Shown here one piece after another: positions 36,493 to 44,441 of a DNA stretch of 64,000 nt. Origin of the DNA: Ruegeria sp. PrR005 (GTDB lineage Bacteria > Pseudomonadota > Alphaproteobacteria > Rhodobacterales > Rhodobacteraceae); assembly GCF_010500245.1 (NCBI RefSeq), contig NZ_JAAGOX010000011.1, positions 310,001 through 374,000 of the forward strand. Direction: 5' to 3'. Below the pieces are notes generated by a model. It searched no databases, was not told where the DNA came from, and was given only the letters and a program-made list of their open reading frames with translations. The first letter of the stretch is position 1. Each line of letters starts with the position of its first letter. Both the position numbers and the translations under genes were made by a program.

Positions 36493-37152
36493 ATGTTGCT
36501 GCAAGGGCAAGACTGGGCAAAACTCTGCCGCGCCTACCGGCACCGGCGCGGCTTGAAACAAGAGGCGATGGCACAGGATTTCAACGTCGACCAATCGACG
36601 GTGAGCCGGTGGGAGCGCGGCACGCGCGAACCCTCGTTGCCCGCGAAACAGGCGATTCTGAACGAGATGCTGGAAACCGGCCGCGCAGGCCCGGACCAGA
36701 CCATGCGGTTGATGCTGGAGCAGAGCGGCTCGGCCGTGGCGGTCTGGGGTCGGGATCACCGGCTGCTGGGCTGTTCGCCACGGTTCGAGCGCGAGGCGCT
36801 GTTGGAAGGCGATGAGGGCGTCGAGGCAGGCGGGTCTCTGTTCGGCAGGGCGCATGTGATCGGGCATGTCCTGGACAGGCTGGATGAGCGGGGGTTTTTC
36901 GACGGCGCGGTGATGCTGGCCGTGCTGCGGCTGAACCCGTTTCTGCAACAAAGACGGGTCGCGGTGGGGGGTGTCATCGTGGTGTCGATGTTCCCCGTCC
37001 GCGATGCGGCGGGTGAGATCGCGGTTCTGGCCATCCATGACCACGACGTGTTCGGAACCCCGCTGGAGCGGGACACGGAGGTGATGATCTCCTTCGCCGG
37101 AAGCCGGGATGGCCATAGCCAGACGGTCTTTTCGGAATTGCCGGAGGGGTGA
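36493..37152 (+). CDS. XRE-family transcriptional regulator with PAS-like sensor part
   Basis: 219-residue regulator. Residues about 7-60 are a Cro/C1-type helix-turn-helix (LCRAYRHRRGLKQEAMAQDFNVDQSTVSRWERGTREPS). Residues 75-200 look like a PAS-type domain (GSAVAVWGRDHRLLGCSPRFE, VGGVIVVSMFPVRDAAGEIAVLAIHDHDVFG). It is divergent from priA with a 103-bp shared region, and 153 bp before the RTX gene, which it may control. Target and ligand are unknown. Confidence 0.78.
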   Translation: MLLQGQDWAKLCRAYRHRRGLKQEAMAQDFNVDQSTVSRWERGTREPSLPAKQAILNEMLETGRAGPDQTMRLMLEQSGSAVAVWGRDHRLLGCSPRFEREALLEGDEGVEAGGSLFGRAHVIGHVLDRLDERGFFDGAVMLAVLRLNPFLQQRRVAVGGVIVVSMFPVRDAAGEIAVLAIHDHDVFGTPLERDTEVMISFAGSRDGHSQTVFSELPEG

Positions 37153-37206
37153 GACCGGCCTGTGGGGCTCGGCGGAAAGCCGCCGCAAGACCGGCAATAA
37201 CCCGCT

Positions 37207-37233
37207 GATATATATGTCATAAATTGGCATATC
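37207..37233. promoter_or_regulatory. AT-rich imperfect palindrome upstream of the RTX gene
   Basis: A 27-bp stretch begins GATATATATG and ends GGCATATC with imperfect dyad symmetry, in a GC-rich setting. It is 73 bp before the RTX start and could be an operator for the neighbouring XRE regulator or an AT-rich promoter. Confidence 0.3.
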
Positions 37234-37305
37234 GCCCGATCTGGACCGGGGTGGGGGAGCGCGCCTAGCTATGGCCCGGCAACACTCAACAGACGGGAAC
37301 ACACC

Positions 37306-38343
37306 ATGGCACACATCCTGGGCGATCTATTCGCCAACCAGCTGAACGGCACCCAGTTCGCCGACCTGATCGAAGGTCTGGCCGGGAATGACACCCTCAA
37401 CGGGCATGGCGGCGACGATATCGTTCTCGCCGGGGACGGTGCCGACAGCGTCAATTCCGGGGCCGGGAATGACACGGTCGAGGGCGGCGCGGGCAATGAT
37501 ACGCTGAACGGCGGGTCCGGCGATGACAGGGTCGAAGGCGGCGCAGGCGACGATCTGGTCAAGGGCAGTGACGGCAACGATCTGCTGTTCGGCGGATCGG
37601 GCGACGATGTGATGTCGGGCGGGCGCGATGACGACGAGGTGCATGGCGGCGACGGCGCGGACGAGCTGCACGGCAATGCCGGGCAGGACCTGTTGTTTGG
37701 CGGCTCGGGCGATGACGCCCTCTATGGCGATGCGGGCAATGACACGCTCGAAGGGGGCGCGGGCAATGACATGCTCTATGGCGGTGATGGCGACGACCTG
37801 CTCTATGGCTTTTCCTGGGGTGGAGAGCCGGTTCCGGCACAGGATGCCGGGGCGCTGGTGAATGCGGATGAGCCGGTCGAGGACACCGATTACCTGCAAG
37901 GCGGCAGTGGCGCCGATACGTTCGAATTCCGCTGGCTGATCGACGCCAAGGACGAGATCATCGCCAAGCATACGGATGCAAATGGCAATATCGACTATTC
38001 GATGAACGGCGTGGCCGGGGAAAACAGCAATGTCCATGATCACTGGGTCGAGAGCATCGGCACCAATGTGGTGACCGACTTCGACGCCGCCGAGGGCGAC
38101 ACGCTGGTGTTCCGCGGGCACACAGTGCAGCTCGAGAGCGCGAGTCATGCCGATTTCGATGGCAATGGCCAGGTCGACACCATTCTGGCGTTTGTGTCGA
38201 ACCAGGGTGGCAATGGCGGCGCGCATGACGGCGACAAGGTGGGTCAGGTCGTCATTCTGAACCAGAAGATCGACGCGGCCGATATCGCGGTCGACGCGGG
38301 CGTGTTCTTTGGCGTCGAGGAGCCGTTCTCGGTCCTGGGATAG
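37306..38343 (+). CDS. RTX (hemolysin-type calcium-binding) repeat protein
   Basis: 345-residue acidic protein made almost wholly of RTX nonapeptides from its N-terminus to about residue 175: GGxGNDxLxG units such as GGAGNDTLNGGSGDD and GGSGDDALYGDAGND, about 14 in number. These form a calcium-bound beta-roll and act with a C-terminal signal for type I secretion. The C-terminal part (GGSGADTFEFRWLIDAKDEI, GTNVVTDFDAAEGDTLVFRG) is the usual closing domain. No catalytic domain was seen, and no type I exporter is nearby. A secreted surface or biofilm role is inference. Confidence 0.87.
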   Translation: MAHILGDLFANQLNGTQFADLIEGLAGNDTLNGHGGDDIVLAGDGADSVNSGAGNDTVEGGAGNDTLNGGSGDDRVEGGAGDDLVKGSDGNDLLFGGSGDDVMSGGRDDDEVHGGDGADELHGNAGQDLLFGGSGDDALYGDAGNDTLEGGAGNDMLYGGDGDDLLYGFSWGGEPVPAQDAGALVNADEPVEDTDYLQGGSGADTFEFRWLIDAKDEIIAKHTDANGNIDYSMNGVAGENSNVHDHWVESIGTNVVTDFDAAEGDTLVFRGHTVQLESASHADFDGNGQVDTILAFVSNQGGNGGAHDGDKVGQVVILNQKIDAADIAVDAGVFFGVEEPFSVLG

Positions 38344-38487
38344 GACGGCACCCCCACTCACGCAGCCGTCCGAGAAGGTCCGGGGCCGGTGGCCCGGGCC
38401 TTCTCTCATTTGACAGGTGGGACTCCCGCTCGGGGGCGGGCTGCGCTAAGAGGGGCAATCCCGCGTGAATCGCTGACAGGAGCATCC

Positions 38488-39141
38488 ATGAAATTCTTCG
38501 TTGATACCGCCGAGATCGACGCCATTGCCGAGCTGAACGACCTGGGCATGGTCGATGGCGTTACCACCAACCCCTCGCTGATCAAGAAGTCGGGCCGCGA
38601 TATCATCGAGGTCACCCGCGAAATCTGTGCCATGGTCGATGGGCCGGTGTCCGCCGAGGTGACGGCGACCGATGCCGAGACCATGATCGCCGAAGGGCGC
38701 AAGCTGGTCGAGATCGCGGGGAACATCGCGGTCAAGGTGCCGCTGACCTGGGACGGGCTGAAGGCCTGCAAGGTGCTGTCGGACGATGGCCATATGGTGA
38801 ACGTGACGCTGTGCTTTTCGGCCAACCAGGCGCTGCTGGCGGCCAAGGCGGGGGCGACCTTCATCTCTCCGTTCATCGGGCGGCTCGACGATATCAACCT
38901 GGACGGGATGGAGCTGATCGAGGATATCCGCACCATCTATGACAATTACGGGTTCGAGACGCAGATTCTGGCCGCCTCGATCCGTTCGGTGAACCATATC
39001 CTGGACAGTGCCCGGATCGGCGCCGATGTGATCACCGCGCCGCCCTCGGTGATCAAGGCGATGGTGAACCATCCGCTGACCGACAAGGGGCTTGATGCCT
39101 TTCTGGCCGATATCAAGGCGGCGGGGATCAAGATCCTCTAA
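38488..39141 (+). CDS. fsa: Transaldolase-family (fructose-6-phosphate aldolase type) enzyme
   Basis: 217-residue short transaldolase/FSA-type enzyme of central carbon metabolism. It shows [13 protein letters not shown] at the N-terminus, [15 protein letters not shown], the Schiff-base Lys in [15 protein letters not shown] (near residue 85), [26 protein letters not shown] and [26 protein letters not shown]. Whether it is a transaldolase or aldolase cannot be told from the sequence alone. An AGGAG site precedes the ATG. It is followed by a train of hairpins (39168-39277). Confidence 0.9.
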   Translation: MKFFVDTAEIDAIAELNDLGMVDGVTTNPSLIKKSGRDIIEVTREICAMVDGPVSAEVTATDAETMIAEGRKLVEIAGNIAVKVPLTWDGLKACKVLSDDGHMVNVTLCFSANQALLAAKAGATFISPFIGRLDDINLDGMELIEDIRTIYDNYGFETQILAASIRSVNHILDSARIGADVITAPPSVIKAMVNHPLTDKGLDAFLADIKAAGIKIL

Positions 39142-39167
39142 CCGGATCGTCCCCCGGAACCGGGATA

Positions 39168-39277
39168 AAGAAAATTCGTCGAATTTTCTTCGGCGCGCCG
39201 CGTGGCAGCGCGGCGCCCGGCCCAACGGGAGGCGCCCGATCGGCAGATCGGGCAACGACGGGCGGGAGCGGCCCGCC
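39168..39277. repeat. Train of four hairpins after the transaldolase gene
   Basis: A perfect 23-base palindrome (AAGAAAATTCG, T, then the complement; 39168-39190) is followed by GC hairpins: 39195-39202 with 39209-39216 (8 bp), 39234-39241 with 39246-39253 (8 bp, loop GGCA), and 39261-39266 with 39272-39277 (6 bp). It starts 27 bp after the stop codon. The first part may act as terminator; the whole looks like a mobile or structured element. Confidence 0.6.
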
Positions 39278-39383
39278 CCATGGGTTGCATCCACAGGTAG
39301 AAATCTGCCCAGATGTAGATTTTTTCAGCGGCAAAGCCGCGATCCCGTGTTATAAAACCGCCCAACAAGAATACGAGGCTGGA

Positions 39384-40091
39384 ATGAGCAGTAGCCCGAA
39401 ACTGGACGACACGCTGCGCGAGGCGATCCTCGCCAAACCGCAATCCGTGCTGGACGACAAGGATGTCATGCACGCGCTTGTGGCAGCCAACGAGCGCGCC
39501 ATGGGCGGCAATATCATCGACCTGCGCGGCATCGCGATGGAGCGGCTCGAGGCGCGGCTGGACCGGCTGGAGGACACCCACCGTTCGGTCATCGCCGCCG
39601 CTTATGAGAATCTCGCGGGCACCAACCAGGTGCACCGCGCGGTACTGCGATTGCTGGAGGCGGCCGATTTCGAGACCTTCCTGCGTGATCTCGGCGGCGA
39701 GATCGGCGAGATCCTGCGCGTCGATTCGGTGCGGCTGGTGCTGGAGAGCGCGCAGCCGGAACAGGGCCAGGCGCTGGAGCGGCTGGGCGAGGTGCTGAGC
39801 GTCGCCGAGCCGGGTTTCATCGAGCGCTACCTGACCGGCGGGCGCGGCCCCAGTGCGCGGCAGGTCACCCTCAGGCAGATGCAGACCGGATCGCGCCAGG
39901 TCTATGGCCGGCAGGCGGACTGGATCCGCTCGGAGGCCTGCCTGAAGCTTGACCTTGGCAAAGGGCGGCTGCCCGGCATGCTGGCCTTTGGGGCCGAGGA
40001 TCCGCACCAGTTCACCCCGCAACTGGGGTCGGACCTGTTGGCGTTCTTCGCCGGTGTGTTCGAACGTTCGATGCGCCGCTGGCTGTCGTGA
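39384..40091 (+). CDS. DUF484 family protein
   Basis: 235-residue cytosolic protein of the DUF484 family, a GAF-like fold that commonly precedes xerC. It shows the N-terminal helix pair (TLREAILAKPQSVLDDKDVMHALVAAN, IIDLRGIAMERLEARL) and a C-terminal sensor-like part (KLDLGKGRLPGMLAFGAED). Function is unknown. The ATG at 39384 is chosen because upstream in-frame residues are encoded in the hairpin region. The stop overlaps the xerC GTG start by 4 bp. Confidence 0.85.
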   Translation: MSSSPKLDDTLREAILAKPQSVLDDKDVMHALVAANERAMGGNIIDLRGIAMERLEARLDRLEDTHRSVIAAAYENLAGTNQVHRAVLRLLEAADFETFLRDLGGEIGEILRVDSVRLVLESAQPEQGQALERLGEVLSVAEPGFIERYLTGGRGPSARQVTLRQMQTGSRQVYGRQADWIRSEACLKLDLGKGRLPGMLAFGAEDPHQFTPQLGSDLLAFFAGVFERSMRRWLS

Positions 40092-41008
40092 CCCTGATCT
40101 CGCCCGCCTGCCGCGACGCGCTCCAGCATTGGCTGGAGACCCGGTCGGCGCTGGCGGGCCAGGCCGAGAACACCATCGCCGCCTATCGCGGCGACGTGAC
40201 CGATTTCATCGCGTTCATGACAGACCATCACGGCGGGCCGCAGGGGCTGGGCGCGCTGGCCCGGATCGGGGTGCCCGACATGCGCGCCTGGATGGCGCGG
40301 ACGCGGGCCGATGGCACCGGCGCCCGGTCGCTGGCGCGCAAGCTGTCGGCGGTCAAGAGTTTCTACCGCTGGCTGGCCGAGCGCGAGGGGTTCGAGCCAA
40401 CCGCCGTGCTGTCCACCCGCGCGCCCAAGTTCCAGAAGAAACTGCCGCGTCCGCTGGCCGAGGAGGCCGCGCGCGCCATGATCGACACGGTCGAGTTGCA
40501 ATCGGCCAAGCCTTGGGTCGCCGCCCGGGACATGGCGGTGGTGACCCTGCTGTATGGTTGCGGCCTGCGGATCTCCGAGGCGCTGGCGCTGAGCGGGCGT
40601 GACGCGCCGCTGCCCGCGACGCTCCGCATCCGTGGCAAGGGCGGCAAGGAGCGGCTGGTGCCGGTGATCCCCGCCGCGCGCGATGCGGTCGACACCTATC
40701 TGCACCTCTGCCCCTGGCCGCAGGAGGTCAACGGGCCGCTTTTCCTCGGTGTCCGTGGCGGGCCGCTCAACGCGCGCAGCATCCAGGCGGTGGTGGCGCG
40801 GGCGCGGATGCAGCTTGGCCTGCCCTCAACCGCCACGCCGCACGCGATGCGCCACAGCTTTGCCACCCACCTGCTGGAGGCCGGCGGCGACCTGCGCGCG
40901 ATCCAGGAATTGCTGGGCCATGCCTCGCTGTCGACAACCCAGGCCTATACCGCCGTCAACACCGCGCATCTTATGGATGTCTACAACCGCACCCATCCAA
41001 AAGCATGA
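40088..41008 (+). CDS. xerC: Tyrosine recombinase XerC
   Basis: Site-specific recombinase resolving chromosome dimers at dif with XerD. The 306-residue protein has the N-terminal SAM-like DNA-binding domain (ENTIAAYRGDVTDFIAFM) and the catalytic set: Arg in GCGLRISEALAL, Lys in RGKGGKERLVP, HxxR in PHAMRHSFATHLLE, His in LLGHASLSTTQ, and Tyr in QAYTAVN. The start is GTG, overlapping the DUF484 stop by 4 bp; the pairing with DUF484 is a known arrangement. It does not look like an integrase of an integrated element. Confidence 0.95.
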   Translation: MTLISPACRDALQHWLETRSALAGQAENTIAAYRGDVTDFIAFMTDHHGGPQGLGALARIGVPDMRAWMARTRADGTGARSLARKLSAVKSFYRWLAEREGFEPTAVLSTRAPKFQKKLPRPLAEEAARAMIDTVELQSAKPWVAARDMAVVTLLYGCGLRISEALALSGRDAPLPATLRIRGKGGKERLVPVIPAARDAVDTYLHLCPWPQEVNGPLFLGVRGGPLNARSIQAVVARARMQLGLPSTATPHAMRHSFATHLLEAGGDLRAIQELLGHASLSTTQAYTAVNTAHLMDVYNRTHPKA

Positions 41009-41073
41009 CGCCAAAGCGGGCCGGGCCGCGATCTCGGTTTGCATGATGGCGGATTTTCCGTCATGAGGAGGGC

Positions 41074-41781
41074 ATGACTCCTCAACTCCGCGCCCTCTTC
41101 GTCCATCTCTTCACTGCCACTGGTGCCGTCTTCTCGATGCTGGCGATGCTGGCGGCGGTAGATGCCAAATGGGATCTGATGTTTCTCTGGCTGGTTGTGG
41201 CCTTTGTGGTCGACGGGATCGACGGGCCGCTGGCCCGGAAATACCACGTCAAGACCTATGCGCCCGAGTTCGACGGGGTGCTGTTGGACCTGATCATCGA
41301 CTATCTGACCTATGTGTTCATTCCCGCATTTGCCCTGTTCAAATCCGGGCTTATGGACGGCTGGACCGGCTGGTTCGCGATCATCGTCATCACATTCGCC
41401 AGCGCGATGTATTTCGCCGACACGCGGATGAAGACCAAGGACAACTCGTTCTCCGGCTTTCCGGGCTGCTGGAACATGGTGGTTCTGGTGATCTTTGCGC
41501 TGGAGCCCAATTTCTGGGTCAGCCTGGTGCTGGTGACCGTGCTGGCGGTGGCGATGTTCCTGCCGCTGAAATTCGTTCACCCGGTGCGGACCGAGCGCTG
41601 GCGCAAGGTGACCCTGCCGATGGCGCTGGCCTGGACCTTCTTTGCGGGCTGGGCGGCCTGGGTCGGGTTCCATCCCGAAAGCTGGGCGCATTGGGGGCTG
41701 GTGGTGACCAGCATCTACCTGATCTTCGCGGGCATCGCCCAGATGATCATTCCCGAGAAAGACACAGCCAGTCCGTTCTGA
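41074..41781 (+). CDS. pcs: Phosphatidylcholine synthase
   Basis: Inner-membrane CDP-alcohol phosphatidyltransferase that makes phosphatidylcholine from CDP-diacylglycerol and choline. The motif DGxDGxxAR is clear (VVDGIDGPLARKYH, near residue 50), followed by DGVLLDLIIDYLTY with the metal-binding Asp residues. About seven hydrophobic helices are seen in 235 residues. A good AGGAGG precedes the ATG. Its 3' end overlaps the convergent methyltransferase gene by 35 bp. Confidence 0.93.
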   Translation: MTPQLRALFVHLFTATGAVFSMLAMLAAVDAKWDLMFLWLVVAFVVDGIDGPLARKYHVKTYAPEFDGVLLDLIIDYLTYVFIPAFALFKSGLMDGWTGWFAIIVITFASAMYFADTRMKTKDNSFSGFPGCWNMVVLVIFALEPNFWVSLVLVTVLAVAMFLPLKFVHPVRTERWRKVTLPMALAWTFFAGWAAWVGFHPESWAHWGLVVTSIYLIFAGIAQMIIPEKDTASPF

Positions 41782-42367
41782 CCCCGGCCGCCCGGTTTTC
41801 CGGCTGGACCGAGGCCAGCCCGGTGCGGCAACGCAGGATGGTCAGGCCACGCCGTTCCACGTGTCTCACCAGAGCGGTCGTATCGACCGGGAACCCGGGC
41901 CGATCCGGCGGGGTCGGCCCATGGCGCAGCGACAGAACCGCCCGTCCCCCCGGCGCCAACAGACAGGCCATGCTGTCGATCGCGGTGATCTGGTCTGCGG
42001 GCGGCAGATGGTGCAGCACCCCATTGGCCAGCACCAACAGATATCGCTGTGCCGCGCCGCGCAGCACGGACAAATCCGGCAGACGGTCGTCGCACCAGTC
42101 GACGATCTCGCCATGCCGCGCCTGCCCCGCGGAGCACAGGGCCTCCACCGGCTCGACGGCGCGCGTGCGGTATCCCTGCCGCGCCAGCCAGGCCGCGTCG
42201 CGGCCCGTCCCGGCCCCGATGTCCAGCGCCGGTCCCGGCGGCGGCGGCAAGAGATCGGCCACCGGCGCAAGGATCTGTGACGAGGACAGCGCCTCGAACC
42301 GAGCGATCAACCCGGGTGCGGCCGACCGATAGCCGGCCAGGACCCGGGCGACCGTGTCACATGACAT
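41747..42367 (-). CDS. SAM-dependent methyltransferase
   Basis: 206-residue class I methyltransferase. The SAM motif is ALDIGAGTGRDAAWLA (near residue 48), with an acidic post-I region (VEPVEAL) and motif LVLANGVLHHLPP. Substrate unknown. Its C-terminal 11 codons are encoded antisense to the end of pcs (overlap 41747-41781), and its start overlaps the stop of the upstream GreA-like gene by 11 bp, so it is cotranscribed with that gene. Confidence 0.82.
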   Translation of the reverse strand: MSCDTVARVLAGYRSAAPGLIARFEALSSSQILAPVADLLPPPPGPALDIGAGTGRDAAWLARQGYRTRAVEPVEALCSAGQARHGEIVDWCDDRLPDLSVLRGAAQRYLLVLANGVLHHLPPADQITAIDSMACLLAPGGRAVLSLRHGPTPPDRPGFPVDTTALVRHVERRGLTILRCRTGLASVQPENRAAGVRTDWLCLSRE

Positions 42368-42815
42368 CGTCGATGACGACTTCAGCTCCGTTATGGGTAA
42401 AGCTCTCGCCGGCCTTCAATCCCGCCATCGCCAGGTAGATCGGGCTCTGTGTCGAGATCCCCATATAGGTCTTGCCATTGGCCTCGAACCGGGTGGTCGA
42501 GACGCAGACGATGAAGTTGCGGCCGCCAAACGACACCGCAGCCCCCGGCCGCACCGTGTCGGTCAGCGAGAAATCGGTATTCTCGATCGCGTCGACCTTG
42601 GCATGGTGCGCCTGTACCGGGGCATCAAAGGCGGCAGCCAGGTCGCGGCTCTCGCGCGAGGCGACGAGGTCGTCCTTGTCATGCACCTCGCGCTCGTCCA
42701 GCTGCGATTCCTTGAGATAGGCCTCGTAATGGGCCTTGGCCGCGGCCAGTTCGGCGGCCTCCAGCGACATCAGCTTGTCGTGCACGGCCTGTTTCAGAAC
42801 GGCGCGGTCGGTCAT
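42357..42815 (-). CDS. GreA/GreB-family transcription factor-like protein
   Basis: 152-residue protein with a helical N-terminus (LKQAVHDKLMSLEAAELAAAKAHYEAYLKES) and a C-terminal FKBP-like domain (TVRPGAAVSFGGRNFIVCVSTT, ISTQSPIYLAMAGLKAGESF), as in GreA/GreB-type factors that act on RNA polymerase. The acidic tip (DEREVHDKDDL) is where GreA would have its catalytic pair. It may be an anti-pausing or regulatory variant; function is inferred from fold only. ATG at 42815 follows AAGGAGAC. Confidence 0.72.
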   Translation of the reverse strand: MTDRAVLKQAVHDKLMSLEAAELAAAKAHYEAYLKESQLDEREVHDKDDLVASRESRDLAAAFDAPVQAHHAKVDAIENTDFSLTDTVRPGAAVSFGGRNFIVCVSTTRFEANGKTYMGISTQSPIYLAMAGLKAGESFTHNGAEVVIDDVM

Positions 42816-42883
42816 GGGCGTCTCCTTGCTCTTCTTCGGCACGTTATCTGGCCGGGCTGCGGGTCAGATTGCCTTGATCTGGG

Positions 42884-43336
42884 TCAGATGAGCAAGCCCG
42901 CAGCGCCCTCGAGACGCAAAAGAGCCACTTTTGTCTCCACCCCGCCCGCGCCGGAAAACCCGGTCAGCCCCTTGGCGCCCATCACCCGGTGGCAGGGGAT
43001 CAGGATCGGGATCGGATTACCGCCGCAACACTGGCCCACCGCCTGCGCCGAGGAGCCGAGATCGCGGGCGATCTCGCCATAAGTGCGGGTATAGCCATAG
43101 GGGATGGCGGACATTGCGTCACAGACCGCGCGTTGCAGGGCCGAGCCGCGCACCCGCATCGGCAGGTCAAAGGTCTCGCGCGTCCCCTGGAAATACGCGG
43201 TCAACTGCGCCGCCGCCTGGTCGAGCAGCGGCGTGTGGTCCGAGCCGCCCTGCCCCCATGTGGCACGGGTGATCGCGCCCTCCTCCTCGGTCAGGACAAA
43301 GGCGCCGGTGGGGGTATCGACGGTCAGGCTGGGCAT
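42884..43336 (-). CDS. ogt: Methylated-DNA-protein cysteine methyltransferase (Ogt type)
   Basis: DNA repair alkyltransferase that removes O6-alkyl groups from guanine. The acceptor Cys is in IPCHRVMGAKG (Cys115 in the 150-residue form). DNA-contacting segments are YGYTRTYGEIARDLGSSAQAVG and the Asn/Gly hinge GGNPIPILIPCHR. The ATG at 43336 gives 150 residues; an in-frame start at 43399 would begin inside the repeat element. No Ada regulatory domain is fused. Confidence 0.92.
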   Translation of the reverse strand: MPSLTVDTPTGAFVLTEEEGAITRATWGQGGSDHTPLLDQAAAQLTAYFQGTRETFDLPMRVRGSALQRAVCDAMSAIPYGYTRTYGEIARDLGSSAQAVGQCCGGNPIPILIPCHRVMGAKGLTGFSGAGGVETKVALLRLEGAAGLLI

Positions 43337-43393
43337 ATCCCGACCATGGCCGCGCCCAGTTCCCGGCGCAAGAGGTGACCGCACCAAACGCCC

Positions 43394-43456
43394 CTTCATT
43401 TCGCTGGAAATACTCCGGGGGGTCCGGGGGGCAGCGCCCCCCGGCCGGTCGCCGCC
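43394..43456 (+). repeat. Composite intergenic repeat, copy C
   Basis: Reads CTTCATTTCGCTGG, AAATACTCCGGGGGG, then a GGGGGGCAGCGCCCCCC hairpin. It lies between the P1 peptidase and ogt, both on the minus strand, and just upstream of the ogt start. A further GC hairpin (CGCCGCC/GGCGGCG) follows to about 43468. Confidence 0.65.
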
Positions 43457-43477
43457 GTCAGGCGGCGAAACCCGGGA

Positions 43478-44440
43478 TCAAAGCTTCAGCCCCGCCACCC
43501 GGTTGGGCCGGTCGTGGCGCGCATCGTATCCGTCCATGTCCCCCGCCATCAGCAGCGCGTTCAAGATGGCTTCCTCCGCCGCCTCGATCACCGCTTCGAA
43601 CAGGGGCGAGCAGGCGTCATTTCCCAGCGGCGCGCCGGGCCCCACCGAAAAGGCCAGCGCATAATCGCCCGATCCGTTCGACAGGGACGAGCCGATGCGC
43701 GCCAGCCCGGCAAAGCTGCGGCTGGCAAGCCGGGTCAGGTTGCGGGACGAGAGCGGCGCGTCGGTTGCGATCACCAGCACGATGGAGCCGTCGGCATCCG
43801 CCTCGGGCACACCCGCGACGGGCCGCCCGTCCGCCCGCAGGGTACCGCCGAAATTGGCCTGCACCAGCACGCCCAGCATATGTTCACCGACCCGCCGCGA
43901 GGCGGTGCCGATCCCGCCTTTCAGGCCAAAGGAGATGGTGCCGGTGCCCGCCCCCACCGCGCCCTCGGCCACCGGGCCGGGGCGAGCGTTTGCAAGCGCC
44001 GCCCGCATCTCCTCCACCGTGGGCCGGGCCGCGCGGATGTCATTGAGACGCCCGTCATTGGTCTCGCCCACCACCGCGTTGATCGAGGTGACATGTGCAT
44101 TGTCCGGCTGCGCCAGCGTGTGCCGCACCAGCGCCTCGACCCCGCGACCAACCGCCAGCGTATTGGTGAGCAGGATCGGCGTTTCGATCTCGCCCAGTTC
44201 CTGCACCTGGGTGGCGCCCGCGAACTTGCCGAACCCGTTCAGCACCGACAGGCCCGCGCGAGGCCGGTCGGCAAAGACATTGCCCGGATGCGGCAGGATC
44301 GCGGTGGCGCCGGTGCGGGTGCGGTCGCCCTCGATCAGGGTCACGTGACCCACGGCCACCTGCCCCACATCGGTGATCGCATTTAGCGGACCGGGCGGGA
44401 ACCGCCCGATCGACAGACCCAGATCACGGGCGCGGGGCAT
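43478..44440 (-). CDS. P1-family (DmpA-like) Ntn aminopeptidase
   Basis: 320-residue self-processing hydrolase of the DmpA/BapA family, predicted to cleave beta-amino acid or D-amino acid peptides in the cytosol. Family signatures are seen: AITDVGQVAVGHVTLIEGD, GATAILPHPGNVF, INAVVGETNDGRLNDI, GAVGAGTGTISFGLKGGIGTASR and SNGSGDYALAFS. The likely cleavage point is the Gly-Ser in DGSIVLVIATDAP, making that Ser the nucleophile (inferred from family). The ATG is one base from the ileS stop, so the two are a transcript. Confidence 0.85.
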   Translation of the reverse strand: MPRARDLGLSIGRFPPGPLNAITDVGQVAVGHVTLIEGDRTRTGATAILPHPGNVFADRPRAGLSVLNGFGKFAGATQVQELGEIETPILLTNTLAVGRGVEALVRHTLAQPDNAHVTSINAVVGETNDGRLNDIRAARPTVEEMRAALANARPGPVAEGAVGAGTGTISFGLKGGIGTASRRVGEHMLGVLVQANFGGTLRADGRPVAGVPEADADGSIVLVIATDAPLSSRNLTRLASRSFAGLARIGSSLSNGSGDYALAFSVGPGAPLGNDACSPLFEAVIEAAEEAILNALLMAGDMDGYDARHDRPNRVAGLKL

Positions 44441-44441
44441 C

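Noticed and set aside
37380-37830. Tandem short repeats that could be taken for a CRISPR or minisatellite
   Set aside because: They are in-frame RTX nonapeptide codons of a secreted protein, not separated by unique spacers.
40088-41008. Integrase of a genomic island
   Set aside because: The 4-bp coupling to DUF484 and the sequence pattern are those of housekeeping XerC; no tRNA or att site is near.
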